Shown here piece by piece: positions 33,576 to 41,725 of a stretch of DNA of 64,000 nucleotides. A program made the position numbers and the translations under genes. The DNA lies in assembly GCA_964250805.1 (NCBI GenBank), contig CAXUHG010000004.1, positions 1-64,000 on the forward strand. Direction: 5' to 3'. The notes under the pieces are model-generated. The model was not told the DNA's origin. It ran no database searches and saw nothing but the letters and a program-made list of their open reading frames with translations. How positions within the stretch are numbered: the first letter of the stretch is position 1; each line of letters begins with the position of its first letter. Source of the stretch: JBBQVS01 sp964250805. GTDB lineage: Bacteria > Chloroflexota > Ktedonobacteria > Ktedonobacterales > Ktedonobacteraceae.

Positions 33576-33633
33576 AGATAAAATCCTCCTCTACAAACAT
33601 GCTCTTTCCTATAATACGAACGAGAGGGTCAAT

Positions 33634-33679
33634 ATCGTCAATCTGCATATGTCCTTGCTGCCATATGCAGATTGACGAT
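33634..33679. terminator. Terminator hairpin after kwaB
   Basis: 18-bp perfect stem (33634-33651 and 33662-33679), 10-base loop, directly after the kwaB stop at 33683. Confidence 0.75.
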
Positions 33680-33682
33680 GAA

Positions 33683-34753
33683 TTATAACTCGCGTTTGGC
33701 GTTGACATCGTAGCCAATCTCAGTCATATCCGACCAGAGGTAGCTGTCTCCCAGCAATTTTAGCAGCACCCAGGGGCGTTTGGCGTCGTAGAGCAACTTT
33801 TGCTCTTTCGTAAAGGTGCTGAGAAACTCTTCGCCAACCACGTTTTTGTCCAGGCGGTCAACGACGCGCTGAATCTTCGCGGGTGTTAGATCTTTCAGGT
33901 ACGGTTTCTTCGCAATGGTAGTGAGCATTGCCATCTTCAAACGATTCTTTTTGCAGTCATTGACAAACTGATCGTAACCATCAACCGCAACCCGTATATG
34001 AGTGAGTTGCTTGGAAATAGTAGTCACAGCAACCGCGACTGATTTCTCAAGCTCCTCCAAGAAGCGAAAAATGGAGTGAAAATTGTCCTTCTTGAGAAGA
34101 AAGAGGTCGTCGCCTCGGCTGATGCAATCGACGTTATTGTCAAAAATCAGCGTCGGCTCACTCACCAGATCGTATTCGTTCTCGCCGCGCCAGATAGCAC
34201 CGAAGAAACGCGACTGGCTTAAAAGTTGCTTACGATTGTAGAAGCGGTAAAAGTAGACCGTATCCTGTGGATTGGTGAGCGGCTTGACTATAATCACGTA
34301 AAAGCGCAAACCATTGCTGAAGGCGGTATCGTCCTTTCCAAACGAGAGTTTATCTTGATATGATGAAAGCGGCTGTATTTGTTTCTTGATGAACGCATAA
34401 CTTTCATCCGAAGTATCAATATGCTCAACCTCGAAGTCCTCTAGCTTGCTGTCTCCTTGATATGGATATATCGCGCGACCACCGCCCAGCCATGTTTTGC
34501 CATAACTGGTCAGAAAGTTTTGTATCTTCTCACGGAATTTTGCTTCAAGATTCTTGGAAAGGTCGAGGCGACGATATTCGAGTGCCTCTTCGTCGTGGGG
34601 CATAGCGGAGGCAAGGCAGACACTAACCTCGCTTACCTCTTTCACGATTTTGCCGTCCCGTATCTCTAGTTCGAGCGAAAAGAGGTTTTCAAAGGTCGTG
34701 CTATAGGGAGCAGTCATAAGGTTGTTAGCTCCTTCATCATACGTTGTAGACAT
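33683..34753 (-). CDS. kwaB: Kiwa anti-phage protein KwaB-like (DUF4868)
   Basis: 356 residues. The central and C-terminal parts show the DUF4868 character: VYFYRFYNRKQLL (about 166-178), LIFDNNVDCISRGDDLFLL and KKDNFHSIFRFLEEL (about 202-235), then helices with LTHIRVAVDGYDQF and KIQRVVDRLDK. In the Kiwa system KwaB is the cytoplasmic DNA-binding effector recruited by membrane KwaA. The upstream gene, 3 bases away, encodes exactly such a small membrane protein, which strongly supports the call. The N-terminus is long (MSTTYDEGANNLMTAPYS), and an internal ATG at residue 13 is possible. Confidence 0.77.
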   Translation of the reverse strand: MSTTYDEGANNLMTAPYSTTFENLFSLELEIRDGKIVKEVSEVSVCLASAMPHDEEALEYRRLDLSKNLEAKFREKIQNFLTSYGKTWLGGGRAIYPYQGDSKLEDFEVEHIDTSDESYAFIKKQIQPLSSYQDKLSFGKDDTAFSNGLRFYVIIVKPLTNPQDTVYFYRFYNRKQLLSQSRFFGAIWRGENEYDLVSEPTLIFDNNVDCISRGDDLFLLKKDNFHSIFRFLEELEKSVAVAVTTISKQLTHIRVAVDGYDQFVNDCKKNRLKMAMLTTIAKKPYLKDLTPAKIQRVVDRLDKNVVGEEFLSTFTKEQKLLYDAKRPWVLLKLLGDSYLWSDMTEIGYDVNAKREL

Positions 34754-34756
34754 TAC

Positions 34757-35269
34757 TTACTTCACCTGTAAAAATGTGGTGTCGCCGATATGTGCTACCT
34801 CTATGTGGCTGCGTAAGGCAACGCGTCGGCGCGTGAGCAGGTAGAACGAGGCATCATTATGTTCTATTGTAATTTCATAGAGATGATAGCCGAAAACATT
34901 GAGCATTGGATTGATATAGATCATATTGGAATTGACGTAAATAATCAACAAGACGGCAAAAAATACTAGCACCGCCCATACCTGCGAACTCGCCAAATCA
35001 AAGGTTACGAAAGGGAGCAGATAGCTCGTAACGTAGCTGAGAACATCACCATCATGTCGATCTAGCGAGGCGATAGACTCGTGTGATACCTGGCGACGCG
35101 GCACGATCAATAGAAAGTAGAGTATCAGAATGATGACACCTGATATACCAACCAGCAGTATCAGCACGGCCCAAAGGAGATGTTTTTCCCATAAAAGGAT
35201 GCAGAAAATCAACGCAAGCGGAAAGTAGGAGCTAATGAAGAGCAGACAACGTACAAAAAAACTAGGCAT
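34757..35269 (-). CDS. kwaA: Kiwa anti-phage membrane protein KwaA-like
   Basis: 170 residues with about four hydrophobic stretches (FISSYFPLALIFCILLW, WAVLILLVGISGVIILILYF, SYVTSYLLPFVTF, VWAVLVFFAVLLIIYV) and then SNMIYINPMLNVFGYHLYEI and a soluble tail of about 35 residues. The Y-I-N-P...G-Y block and the size fit KwaA, the membrane sensor of Kiwa. Placed directly before kwaB with a 3-base gap. Sequence conservation of KwaA is low, so the call rests on topology and neighbour. Confidence 0.72.
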   Translation of the reverse strand: MPSFFVRCLLFISSYFPLALIFCILLWEKHLLWAVLILLVGISGVIILILYFLLIVPRRQVSHESIASLDRHDGDVLSYVTSYLLPFVTFDLASSQVWAVLVFFAVLLIIYVNSNMIYINPMLNVFGYHLYEITIEHNDASFYLLTRRRVALRSHIEVAHIGDTTFLQVK

Positions 35270-35356
35270 AGTGAAGAGAGTCCTTTCCGCACGGCATAAG
35301 AGATGTCTCTATACTATCCTTATTCCTTTTAGAAAGCAACAAAGTGGTAAATATGC

Positions 35357-35429
35357 ACAATCAAGTTTGATATATAGCAATTGCTGGCGGCTCTGCCGCC
35401 AGCAATTGCTATATATCAAACTTGATTGT
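35357..35429. terminator. 35-bp perfect hairpin containing the regulator's last codons
   Basis: Arms 35357-35391 and 35395-35429 match without error around a TCT loop. The right arm encodes the C-terminal TIKFDI and stop (35409-35411) of the HTH-GAF regulator. It separates the regulator from kwaA. Confidence 0.9.
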
Positions 35430-36569
35430 ATTTTGTCTTTCATGCCCGTCGCGTCCCAATTTCTCAAACTCACTTTCCATTTCACTGAGAACGCGTTGCT
35501 CCGCCTCTGGTCGGCTGACCATATGCCTACGTGCATATGTAATGATACGATTGATGTAGGTACGTCCTATTTCCTCACGTTGCCACTTCACCGGTGGCAT
35601 TGGTCGTAGGTGTAGAAAGGAGCCAGGATAAAAGTTTTCATTGCGTAGACCAAGTGCCATCAATTGTGCAAGTTCGTCCATAGTCTGGCTTGCCATAGCG
35701 TCCTCGAAAAAGGTGGATTGTGTGCTAGATCCAAGCAGCACACCAGAGAGACGACCCGCGTACATCACAGGGAACGCGACAGCACTGCGCTCAAACTCGT
35801 CAATATCGACCTGTGAACGCTCTTCATCAAGGTTATTCCAGGTTTGGGGGCGTTGTAGCGTTGCCGCCGTGCCAGCAAGCGTAGTACTGCCGAGATATGC
35901 GCGACTCTCAAGACTGAAAGGCCAAGGATCACTCCCACGCATTGCTACTTCGCGTAACGAATGAATGCCGTCCTCACGCGCAGGCATCAGGCTTGCATAG
36001 GTAATAGCAAAGCCGCGTCGGTCCGGGTCCAAATGTAAGAGGGCATACTCGAAAATAGCTTGTGTCACCTGCCAGTAACGCGAATCGTCTTCAGGCGTAG
36101 TTGCTACAATATCAAGCACACGCCGATAAATGTCTTTCTTTACCTCACCTACACGTAAAGATGGTGGATCGAGGACACCAGGAAATGTTTGATGAATTGC
36201 CTGAGTCAGATCGCTTCGATGCTCTTCCAGTACTTCAGGAATGCGCTTGAGATGCATCACACGCGGTTCAGAGCTTCCATTCATCCAGCGATACACAGTA
36301 ATTTCTGCGACATCCATTGCCTGCGCCACTCGTGTAATCTCTGTACGCTCTTGACGAAGAATGGAACGCAGCAAGCTACTGAAAGGTGTGAGCTTTTCTT
36401 CCATCGGATTATACTCCAGACGTTCGTCATCCAAGCTCACATTGGATGATGAAAGAGACGGAGTAGGTAACTCCTCAAAAAATTTCTTTTTCGAGCCGAG
36501 GGGACGCCCCCGCTTTCTTGGCTGCTTAGGTACATCCTTGTCCATAGTAACCGAACACTTTCCTTCCAT
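35409..36569 (-). CDS. HTH-GAF transcriptional regulator with AT-hook-like N-terminus
   Basis: 386 residues. A basic N-terminal KQPRKRGRPLGSKKK contains the GRP core of an AT-hook. The HTH (about 75-110) reads ITRVAQAMDVAEITVYRWMNGSS. A GAF-like domain (about 150-330) includes HSLREVAMRGSDPW and VAFPVMYAGRLSGVLLGSS. The C-terminus shares the FYPG...LRPMP...AEQRVLSEMESE block with the paralogue at 19708-20697. The final six residues are encoded by a hairpin arm. The start may be 36569 or the ATG eight codons later (36545). Upstream of kwaAB on the same strand but beyond a terminator; a regulatory link is possible, not shown. Confidence 0.75.
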   Translation of the reverse strand: MEGKCSVTMDKDVPKQPRKRGRPLGSKKKFFEELPTPSLSSSNVSLDDERLEYNPMEEKLTPFSSLLRSILRQERTEITRVAQAMDVAEITVYRWMNGSSEPRVMHLKRIPEVLEEHRSDLTQAIHQTFPGVLDPPSLRVGEVKKDIYRRVLDIVATTPEDDSRYWQVTQAIFEYALLHLDPDRRGFAITYASLMPAREDGIHSLREVAMRGSDPWPFSLESRAYLGSTTLAGTAATLQRPQTWNNLDEERSQVDIDEFERSAVAFPVMYAGRLSGVLLGSSTQSTFFEDAMASQTMDELAQLMALGLRNENFYPGSFLHLRPMPPVKWQREEIGRTYINRIITYARRHMVSRPEAEQRVLSEMESEFEKLGRDGHERQNTIKFDI

Positions 36570-36852
36570 TGTAATTTACAATTCTCACACCTCTGCTCAC
36601 TATCTACTCAACATAGTATAACACATTAAATACTCTTTTTTGAAGCAAATTTATAAAAACCGCGTAAAAAATATTCGCGATACAAATATTTTCTTTTTAA
36701 TACATACTTCCATTTCTTGTGCATGACATTGTTATCTTTTAGTACTACAATGTTGTATCAGTGCTAAATTTAAGGTAATATTCATATGTGCCGAAGAGTA
36801 CATTACCTGCTTTTCGCAACTACAAGGGATATGATAGGGATGAAAAAAAGTT

Positions 36853-37809
36853 ATGGCAGTAAATGATGTGGTGCATGGAAATGAGTGTGGCCTTCCACTG
36901 AATGCTATTGAATGGTTAGAGACTCACCATCAAAGTAAAGCTTACGAACGCGATCAAATGATTCGCGATCTTGCAATTAAAAAAGGCTGTTTTGTTGTCG
37001 ATGCTGGTTGTGGTCCCGGTTTATGGACTCCCTTGCTTGCAAAAGCAATTGGGCCACACGGCTATATTGTGGGTGTCGATATTTCAGCGGAGGCTTTAGT
37101 GACCGCCCAAAGCCGTAGTGCCAACGGCTGGTATCGTCGCCAGGTAGAATATAAACGCGCTCTCCTCGAAGAACTGCCAGTTCCTGCAGGAAGAGCCGAT
37201 TTCATTTTTAGTGCAAATGTCAGTCAGTACCTTCCTGATCCTGTAACGACGTTTGCCGCAATGGGTCCCTATCTGGCACAGGGCGGGCGGCTCGCCATCA
37301 AAGATATCGACTTCGGTACAATGCGCTTTCACTCTCTTGATGCAGGACTCCAGGCGCGTGTGTTACAGGCACGAGAAAACTGGGAGTGCCAGCGCGTTGA
37401 TAAAGGCTACACCTTTGAAGATAGCTGGGTCGGCTCAAAGCTTGCTGGCTACCTTCGTCAGGCGGGCTACGAGGATGTGCGCGAGACAGCATATCCAATC
37501 CACCGCACCGCCCCACTACCAGCAAATTTCCGCTTTTACCTGCAAGGCATTGCTGAGTGGTTTGTCAGCGAAGATGCCCCTTTGCTTTCAGACAACGATG
37601 TACGAGACTGGCTACGCAGCTTCCGCGACGGCTCAGAGTGCGCTCTTGATAAAGTAGACTTTCAAAGCGAAGAGATCGAGTATATGGTGACAGGCACCTG
37701 GAATAAACCAGCTCCCAAACCAGTCCACTACGTAGATATGTATATCGAGACTGCCGAAAGCGAAATAGGGGCAAACGAACAGCCATTACTATTACATGCC
37801 ATTAACTAA
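36853..37809 (+). CDS. Class I SAM-dependent methyltransferase
   Basis: 318 residues. Rossmann motifs: I VVDAGCGPGLWT (about 48-60), acidic end of strand 2 GVDIS (75-79), motif for strand 4 ADFIFSANVSQYLPDP and GGRLAIKDIDFG. This is the layout of the UbiE/Methyltransf_11/25 group. The C-terminal 130 residues (YLQGIAEWFVSEDAPLL, DVRDWLRSF) probably form a substrate lid. Substrate unknown. The ribosome site is poor (AGGGAT about 13 bases away). Followed by a terminator at 37825-37859. Confidence 0.82.
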   Translation: MAVNDVVHGNECGLPLNAIEWLETHHQSKAYERDQMIRDLAIKKGCFVVDAGCGPGLWTPLLAKAIGPHGYIVGVDISAEALVTAQSRSANGWYRRQVEYKRALLEELPVPAGRADFIFSANVSQYLPDPVTTFAAMGPYLAQGGRLAIKDIDFGTMRFHSLDAGLQARVLQARENWECQRVDKGYTFEDSWVGSKLAGYLRQAGYEDVRETAYPIHRTAPLPANFRFYLQGIAEWFVSEDAPLLSDNDVRDWLRSFRDGSECALDKVDFQSEEIEYMVTGTWNKPAPKPVHYVDMYIETAESEIGANEQPLLLHAIN

Positions 37810-37824
37810 TTTTTTCACAAAAGG

Positions 37825-37859
37825 GAAGAGCGGGAACTTAGTGCGGCTTCCTGCTCTTC
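37825..37859. terminator. Terminator hairpin between convergent genes
   Basis: GAAGAGCGGGAA pairs with TTCCTGCTCTTC (one G.T pair) around an 11-base loop, 15 bases after the methyltransferase stop. Precedes the stop of the convergent small gene. Confidence 0.65.
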
Positions 37860-37874
37860 TATCCTCTGCATAAA

Positions 37875-38105
37875 TCAGTGCGTATTATTCAATTGGTCCG
37901 CGATCATTGCAATCGCGGCATCTCCTACAATTGCCTGTAACTGTGTATGAATCTGCCCCATATTTTCCATGCGAGCAGTGATAAAGTCATGTCTTGCGTT
38001 GCCATAGGCAAGCCCCGACATCCCACGTTGCGCCGCTTCGTATTCCGAACTAATCTGTGATAATAGCCTTGCGACCTCGCTTCGTTGCTCATTTGCTCCA
38101 AGCAT
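37875..38105 (-). CDS. Small helical protein of unknown function
   Basis: 76 residues, predicted all helical: EVARLLSQISSEYEAAQRGM, GLAYGNARHDFITARMENM, QIHTQLQAIVGDAAIAMIADQL. It looks like a real gene because of a GGAAGGAAAAG ribosome site and heptad-like composition. I do not recognise a family. Confidence 0.65.
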   Translation of the reverse strand: MLGANEQRSEVARLLSQISSEYEAAQRGMSGLAYGNARHDFITARMENMGQIHTQLQAIVGDAAIAMIADQLNNTH

Positions 38106-38495
38106 GGTCTCTTTTCCTTCCTATACTACTTACTATACATAATCGTCAATATGTGTGCTTGCTGCCATATTCTTGTAGATACAATGTGTATCTTTTGTTT
38201 AGCAACATGTACAACACACGTTCATAGTATGCACGAAAAGATATCTTCTTGTCTAGTGATTTGATGACCAGTTTTACACAATATCACTTTTTTTCACACA
38301 ACGTTCACACTGTTACAACAATGTTATACAAACATTCAAACAAAGTAATGTGTCTATACAAGCCCAACGAGACGTTTCTTTACAATAAGAAGCACTGCTA
38401 CCCGAAAAATCAAAAGTGCAGGACAACAGACAAAAATATGTGGTACTTTTAGGGTACGAAATATTGTTGTACAGACCTGAGAGGAGTTCTTGAGG
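38106..38495. other. Intergenic region, no gene seen
   Basis: 390 AT-rich bases between divergent genes. No long palindrome or RNA fold is evident. It should hold the promoters of the helical protein and the isomerase-like gene. Confidence 0.5.
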
Positions 38496-39239
38496 ATGAA
38501 TATTGCGTCGGTAGCACTCGAATTATATACGGTACGCGACGAGACGGCACGAGATTTCGCAGGTACGCTACGCAAAGTTGCGGATATAGGCTATCCGGGC
38601 GTCGAGTTTGCTGGCTATGGCAATCTCGGTGCAAAAGAGATGAAGGCATTACTTACCGAGACAGGATTACGTGCTTTTGCAACGCATGTTCGTTTAGATG
38701 CTATTGAGCAGAATTTGGCGCAGGAAATCGCGTATTGCAAGGAAATTGAGTGTCCATTGCTGATACTGCCGTCACTGCCGCGTGAGATGCACACAGCCGA
38801 GAGTTTTCGTCAACTTGCTCTCCGCCTGAACACATTTGGGCAACAGTGTCGAGAGCAAGGTATCACCTTTGGCTACCACAATCACGACTTCGAGTTCGCG
38901 CAGCATGATGGCGAGACACTCATGAGTATTCTGCTTTCTTCCACCGATTCATCGCTGGTCAAACTCGAACTTGATGTTTACTGGGCTGCCTATGCTGGCG
39001 TCGATCCCATAGCCCTCTTACGTCAAAACACTGGTCGCATTCCCATTATTCACCTCAAAGATATGACGCCTGAACACACCTTTACCGAAGTTGGAGCAGG
39101 TACGCTACCAATAAGTGAGATTATTCAGGCGGCACGTGACAGCGGAACACAGGTATTCGCGGTCGAGAACGATGCGCCCACTATTCCATCGTTGGAGAGC
39201 GCGAAACGCTCGCTAGAGAATTTACGAAATATGGCATAA
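38496..39239 (+). CDS. Sugar phosphate isomerase/epimerase family protein (xylose isomerase-like TIM barrel)
   Basis: 247 residues. AP-endonuclease-2/xylose-isomerase-like barrel: ASVALELYTVRDE at strand 1, YPGVEFAGYG, CPLLILPSLP, FGYHNHDFEF with the metal ligand His-Asn-His, KLELDVYWAAYAG (metal Glu/Asp), PIIHLKDM and FAVENDAP. The family isomerises or dehydrates sugars and inositols; the exact reaction is unknown. AGGAG lies 9 bases before the ATG at 38496. It ends at a 24-bp hairpin. Confidence 0.85.
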   Translation: MNIASVALELYTVRDETARDFAGTLRKVADIGYPGVEFAGYGNLGAKEMKALLTETGLRAFATHVRLDAIEQNLAQEIAYCKEIECPLLILPSLPREMHTAESFRQLALRLNTFGQQCREQGITFGYHNHDFEFAQHDGETLMSILLSSTDSSLVKLELDVYWAAYAGVDPIALLRQNTGRIPIIHLKDMTPEHTFTEVGAGTLPISEIIQAARDSGTQVFAVENDAPTIPSLESAKRSLENLRNMA

Positions 39240-39240
39240 T

Positions 39241-39294
39241 TTCTCTTTGTGTTATTCCAGCAAGGCTAGTCTTGCTGGAATAACACAAAGAGAA
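39241..39294. terminator. 24-bp hairpin terminator
   Basis: Perfect arms 39241-39264 and 39271-39294, 6-base loop, starting 1 base after the TAA of the isomerase-like gene. The next gene is on the same strand. Confidence 0.85.
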
Positions 39295-39393
39295 ACAATC
39301 TCCTCTTCTGCCATGCTGTGTATAGTTCCTTTTTGTGTTATTATATGTCACACACACTTTTTGAATATCATAGGTACTCAGGAGCAGACAGGT

Positions 39394-40566
39394 ATGGACC
39401 TACACGTTGAGCAGACAGAACCGTCCCAACATGCTGAGCTAGATGGAGAGAGACAGGGCAAGGCACGCGAATACGCGCGTATGCGTCGTCGCCTCTCGTT
39501 CGTCAACATTGGCATCTCGGTGCTTGCGGTTCTTGTCATCTTCTTGATTGGCTTCGATGTATGGCTACGGAATGTCCTGGCATCCCTACACTGGCAACCG
39601 CTTACAGGTTGGTTTCCCCTCATTATCGCCTGCTATCTCCTGGTATTCACCGTTGGCTACACGCTTGTCACGTCTCCGCTCTCGTATTATGGCTTCGTAT
39701 TGTCACACCGCTATGGTCTCTCAACAATGTCACTACGCGGTTGGCTTGTCGATCAATTAAAGGGTTTTGCGCTTGGCCTCGTGTTCGAGATTATCGTCGT
39801 TGAACTCATCTATTTTCTGTTAGCCACACAGCCGCAGCTATGGTGGCTCTGGGTTGCGCTCATTCTGCTATTCTTCTCTGTCGTGATGGCAAACCTTGCC
39901 CCTGTGCTGCTGTTGCCACTTTTCTACAAATTCAGTCCTCTGCCTGATGGTGAGTTGAAGCAGCGGCTTCTAGCCTTAGCAGACCGCGCTAATACACGGG
40001 TGCAGGGTGTCTTCACCATGCATATGAGCAGCAAGACTACGGCGGCAAATGCGGCTCTCATGGGACTTGGCAATACACGACGTATCGTGCTAGGGGACAC
40101 CATGCTGGATCGCTACACGCCCGACGAAATCGAGGTGGTGCTGGCACACGAACTGGGACATCAGGTACATTCCGATATCTGGAAACTGATTATCAGCCAG
40201 TCGCTTTTGACGCTTATAGGACTCTACTTGTTCAATCTGTGCCTATCCTGGGCAACCACACACCTTGACCGCTATTCCGGCCTCTCCGACCCCGCTACAC
40301 TCCCGTTATTGCTTGTCCTCACGGGTATTTTCGGCTTTCTTATCGCGCCACTCACCAATGGCTATAGTCGGGCCGTTGAGTATCAAGCCGACGAATATGC
40401 TCTGCAAGCAACGCATAAGGTTGAGTCATTCAAAAGTGCGATGACACGGCTTGCCAATCAGAATCTTGCCGAGGTCGAGCCATCGCCTCTCGTCGAGTTC
40501 CTGTTCTACGATCATCCCTCCATCGGGAAACGCTTGGTACACGCCGAACAATTTGCGAACAAATAA
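39394..40566 (+). CDS. M48 family membrane metallopeptidase (Ste24-like CAAX protease family)
   Basis: 390 residues from the ATG at 39394 (GGAG about 9 bases upstream); the open frame before it crosses a hairpin and is not coding. The N-terminal half has four or five helices and the SPLSYYGFVLSHRYGLST block typical of the CAAX-prenyl-protease N-terminal domain. The zinc site is VLAHELGHQVHSD (HExxH), with a third ligand in the EYQADEYA motif. Likely a membrane quality-control or peptide-processing protease. Confidence 0.9.
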   Translation: MDLHVEQTEPSQHAELDGERQGKAREYARMRRRLSFVNIGISVLAVLVIFLIGFDVWLRNVLASLHWQPLTGWFPLIIACYLLVFTVGYTLVTSPLSYYGFVLSHRYGLSTMSLRGWLVDQLKGFALGLVFEIIVVELIYFLLATQPQLWWLWVALILLFFSVVMANLAPVLLLPLFYKFSPLPDGELKQRLLALADRANTRVQGVFTMHMSSKTTAANAALMGLGNTRRIVLGDTMLDRYTPDEIEVVLAHELGHQVHSDIWKLIISQSLLTLIGLYLFNLCLSWATTHLDRYSGLSDPATLPLLLVLTGIFGFLIAPLTNGYSRAVEYQADEYALQATHKVESFKSAMTRLANQNLAEVEPSPLVEFLFYDHPSIGKRLVHAEQFANK

Positions 40567-40571
40567 ACAAC

Positions 40572-40604
40572 AGTGCAGGGAGACCGCAAGGGTCTCCCTG
40601 CACT
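40572..40604. terminator. GGGAGACC-type bidirectional terminator
   Basis: AGTGCAGGGAGACC (40572-40585) pairs with 40591-40604 around a 5-base loop, between the convergent protease and oxidoreductase genes. It shares its core with the repeat at 24311-24389. Confidence 0.8.
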
Positions 40605-40609
40605 TTCTC

Positions 40610-41689
40610 TTATTTCGCTTCAAGTGCCTGCTTAAAGGCCGCGAGTTGTGTACCTACCTCGTCGATGCTGCCGCCTGGCATGCCCATCAGCGGCTCATCG
40701 ACGCCGCCCTCCGCCCATGTATCCAGTTTCGCAACAACCTCTTGTGGCGTGCCAATAATGGAGGTAGCGTCGAGCATACGTGGACTCACGGCGGCTACCG
40801 CGCTCTTCAAGCCCTTCTTATTAGCCTCGATTACCGCCTGCACATCCTCGCCAAAGCCTTGCCGCGTCAACATGTCGGCGTAGTACACGCCCATACGCGC
40901 GATATAGTAGGCAAGTGGCTGAGCAGCATTCATCATCGCCGTCTTGCGCGTCTCCTCGTCCGCATTTTCGGGTAGCAGAACGCTCGTGATGTATGGAGCA
41001 ATCGCAGCACTGTGCGCGGGTCGTCTTGCCTTGAGCGAACCGGCGTCGAGTTGAGCGCGAAGTTCGCCCCAGCGATTGCCGGGCCAGTACACTGGCAGAA
41101 TACCATCAGCTATCTCGCCTGATTGCTCGACGTTTTTAGGACCCATCGCGGCAATGTAAATTGGCAAATCAGGACGCAAGGGTTTGAAGCGAAGCGTGAA
41201 GCCGCGCTCAAGATGGAAGAATTCGCCGTTGTAGACTAGCTTTTCGCCGCGCAGAATCATCCTGATGATCTCAACATACTCGCGTGTTCGCTTGACTGGC
41301 TTCTCGAACTTGACGCCATGCCAATGCTCTATCACATTCGCCCCCGATGGTCCGAGGCCGAGCAGAATGCGTCCACCAGAGCGCTCATCGAGCGTCGCAA
41401 CGGTGCTAGCAATAAGGGCGGGAGTACGTGAGTAAATATTGGCGATGCCCGCTCCAATCTTGATATGCTGAGTCTCGCGCACTAAATCGCTCATCGACGT
41501 AAAAAGCTCGTAGCCCCACGACTCACCAAGCCATACTGAATCAAAGCCCAGTTGGTCGGCGAGTTTCACCTTCTCGATAACTGCGTTCCACTCGCCGGGA
41601 AAATTCGGCGAGTCCGCCACAAAGCCTATACGACTACGATACGCCTTCGTTGCGTTTGCACCAGCCACAGTGTCAGTGTTTGTCGTCAT
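40610..41689 (-). CDS. LLM class flavin-dependent oxidoreductase (probably F420-dependent)
   Basis: 359 residues, luciferase-like TIM barrel: RIGFVADSPNFPGEW, KLADQLGFDSVWLGESWGYEL, IKIGAGIANIYSRTPALIASTVATLDE, GRILLGLGPSGANVIEHWHG, IYIAAMGPKNVEQSGEIADG. The pattern is nearest to mer/F420-dependent methylenetetrahydromethanopterin reductase-like and F420-dependent glucose-6-phosphate dehydrogenase-like members. Substrate unknown. Monocistronic, with a terminator shared with the convergent protease. Confidence 0.85.
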   Translation of the reverse strand: MTTNTDTVAGANATKAYRSRIGFVADSPNFPGEWNAVIEKVKLADQLGFDSVWLGESWGYELFTSMSDLVRETQHIKIGAGIANIYSRTPALIASTVATLDERSGGRILLGLGPSGANVIEHWHGVKFEKPVKRTREYVEIIRMILRGEKLVYNGEFFHLERGFTLRFKPLRPDLPIYIAAMGPKNVEQSGEIADGILPVYWPGNRWGELRAQLDAGSLKARRPAHSAAIAPYITSVLLPENADEETRKTAMMNAAQPLAYYIARMGVYYADMLTRQGFGEDVQAVIEANKKGLKSAVAAVSPRMLDATSIIGTPQEVVAKLDTWAEGGVDEPLMGMPGGSIDEVGTQLAAFKQALEAK

Positions 41690-41725
41690 GCGCTGATCCG
41701 TCCTTCCGTTCGTTGCACAGTAAAA

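Noticed and set aside
39247..39393. N-terminal 49 codons before the M48 protease start
   Set aside because: They begin inside the terminator hairpin; the GGAG-preceded ATG at 39394 fits the family start.
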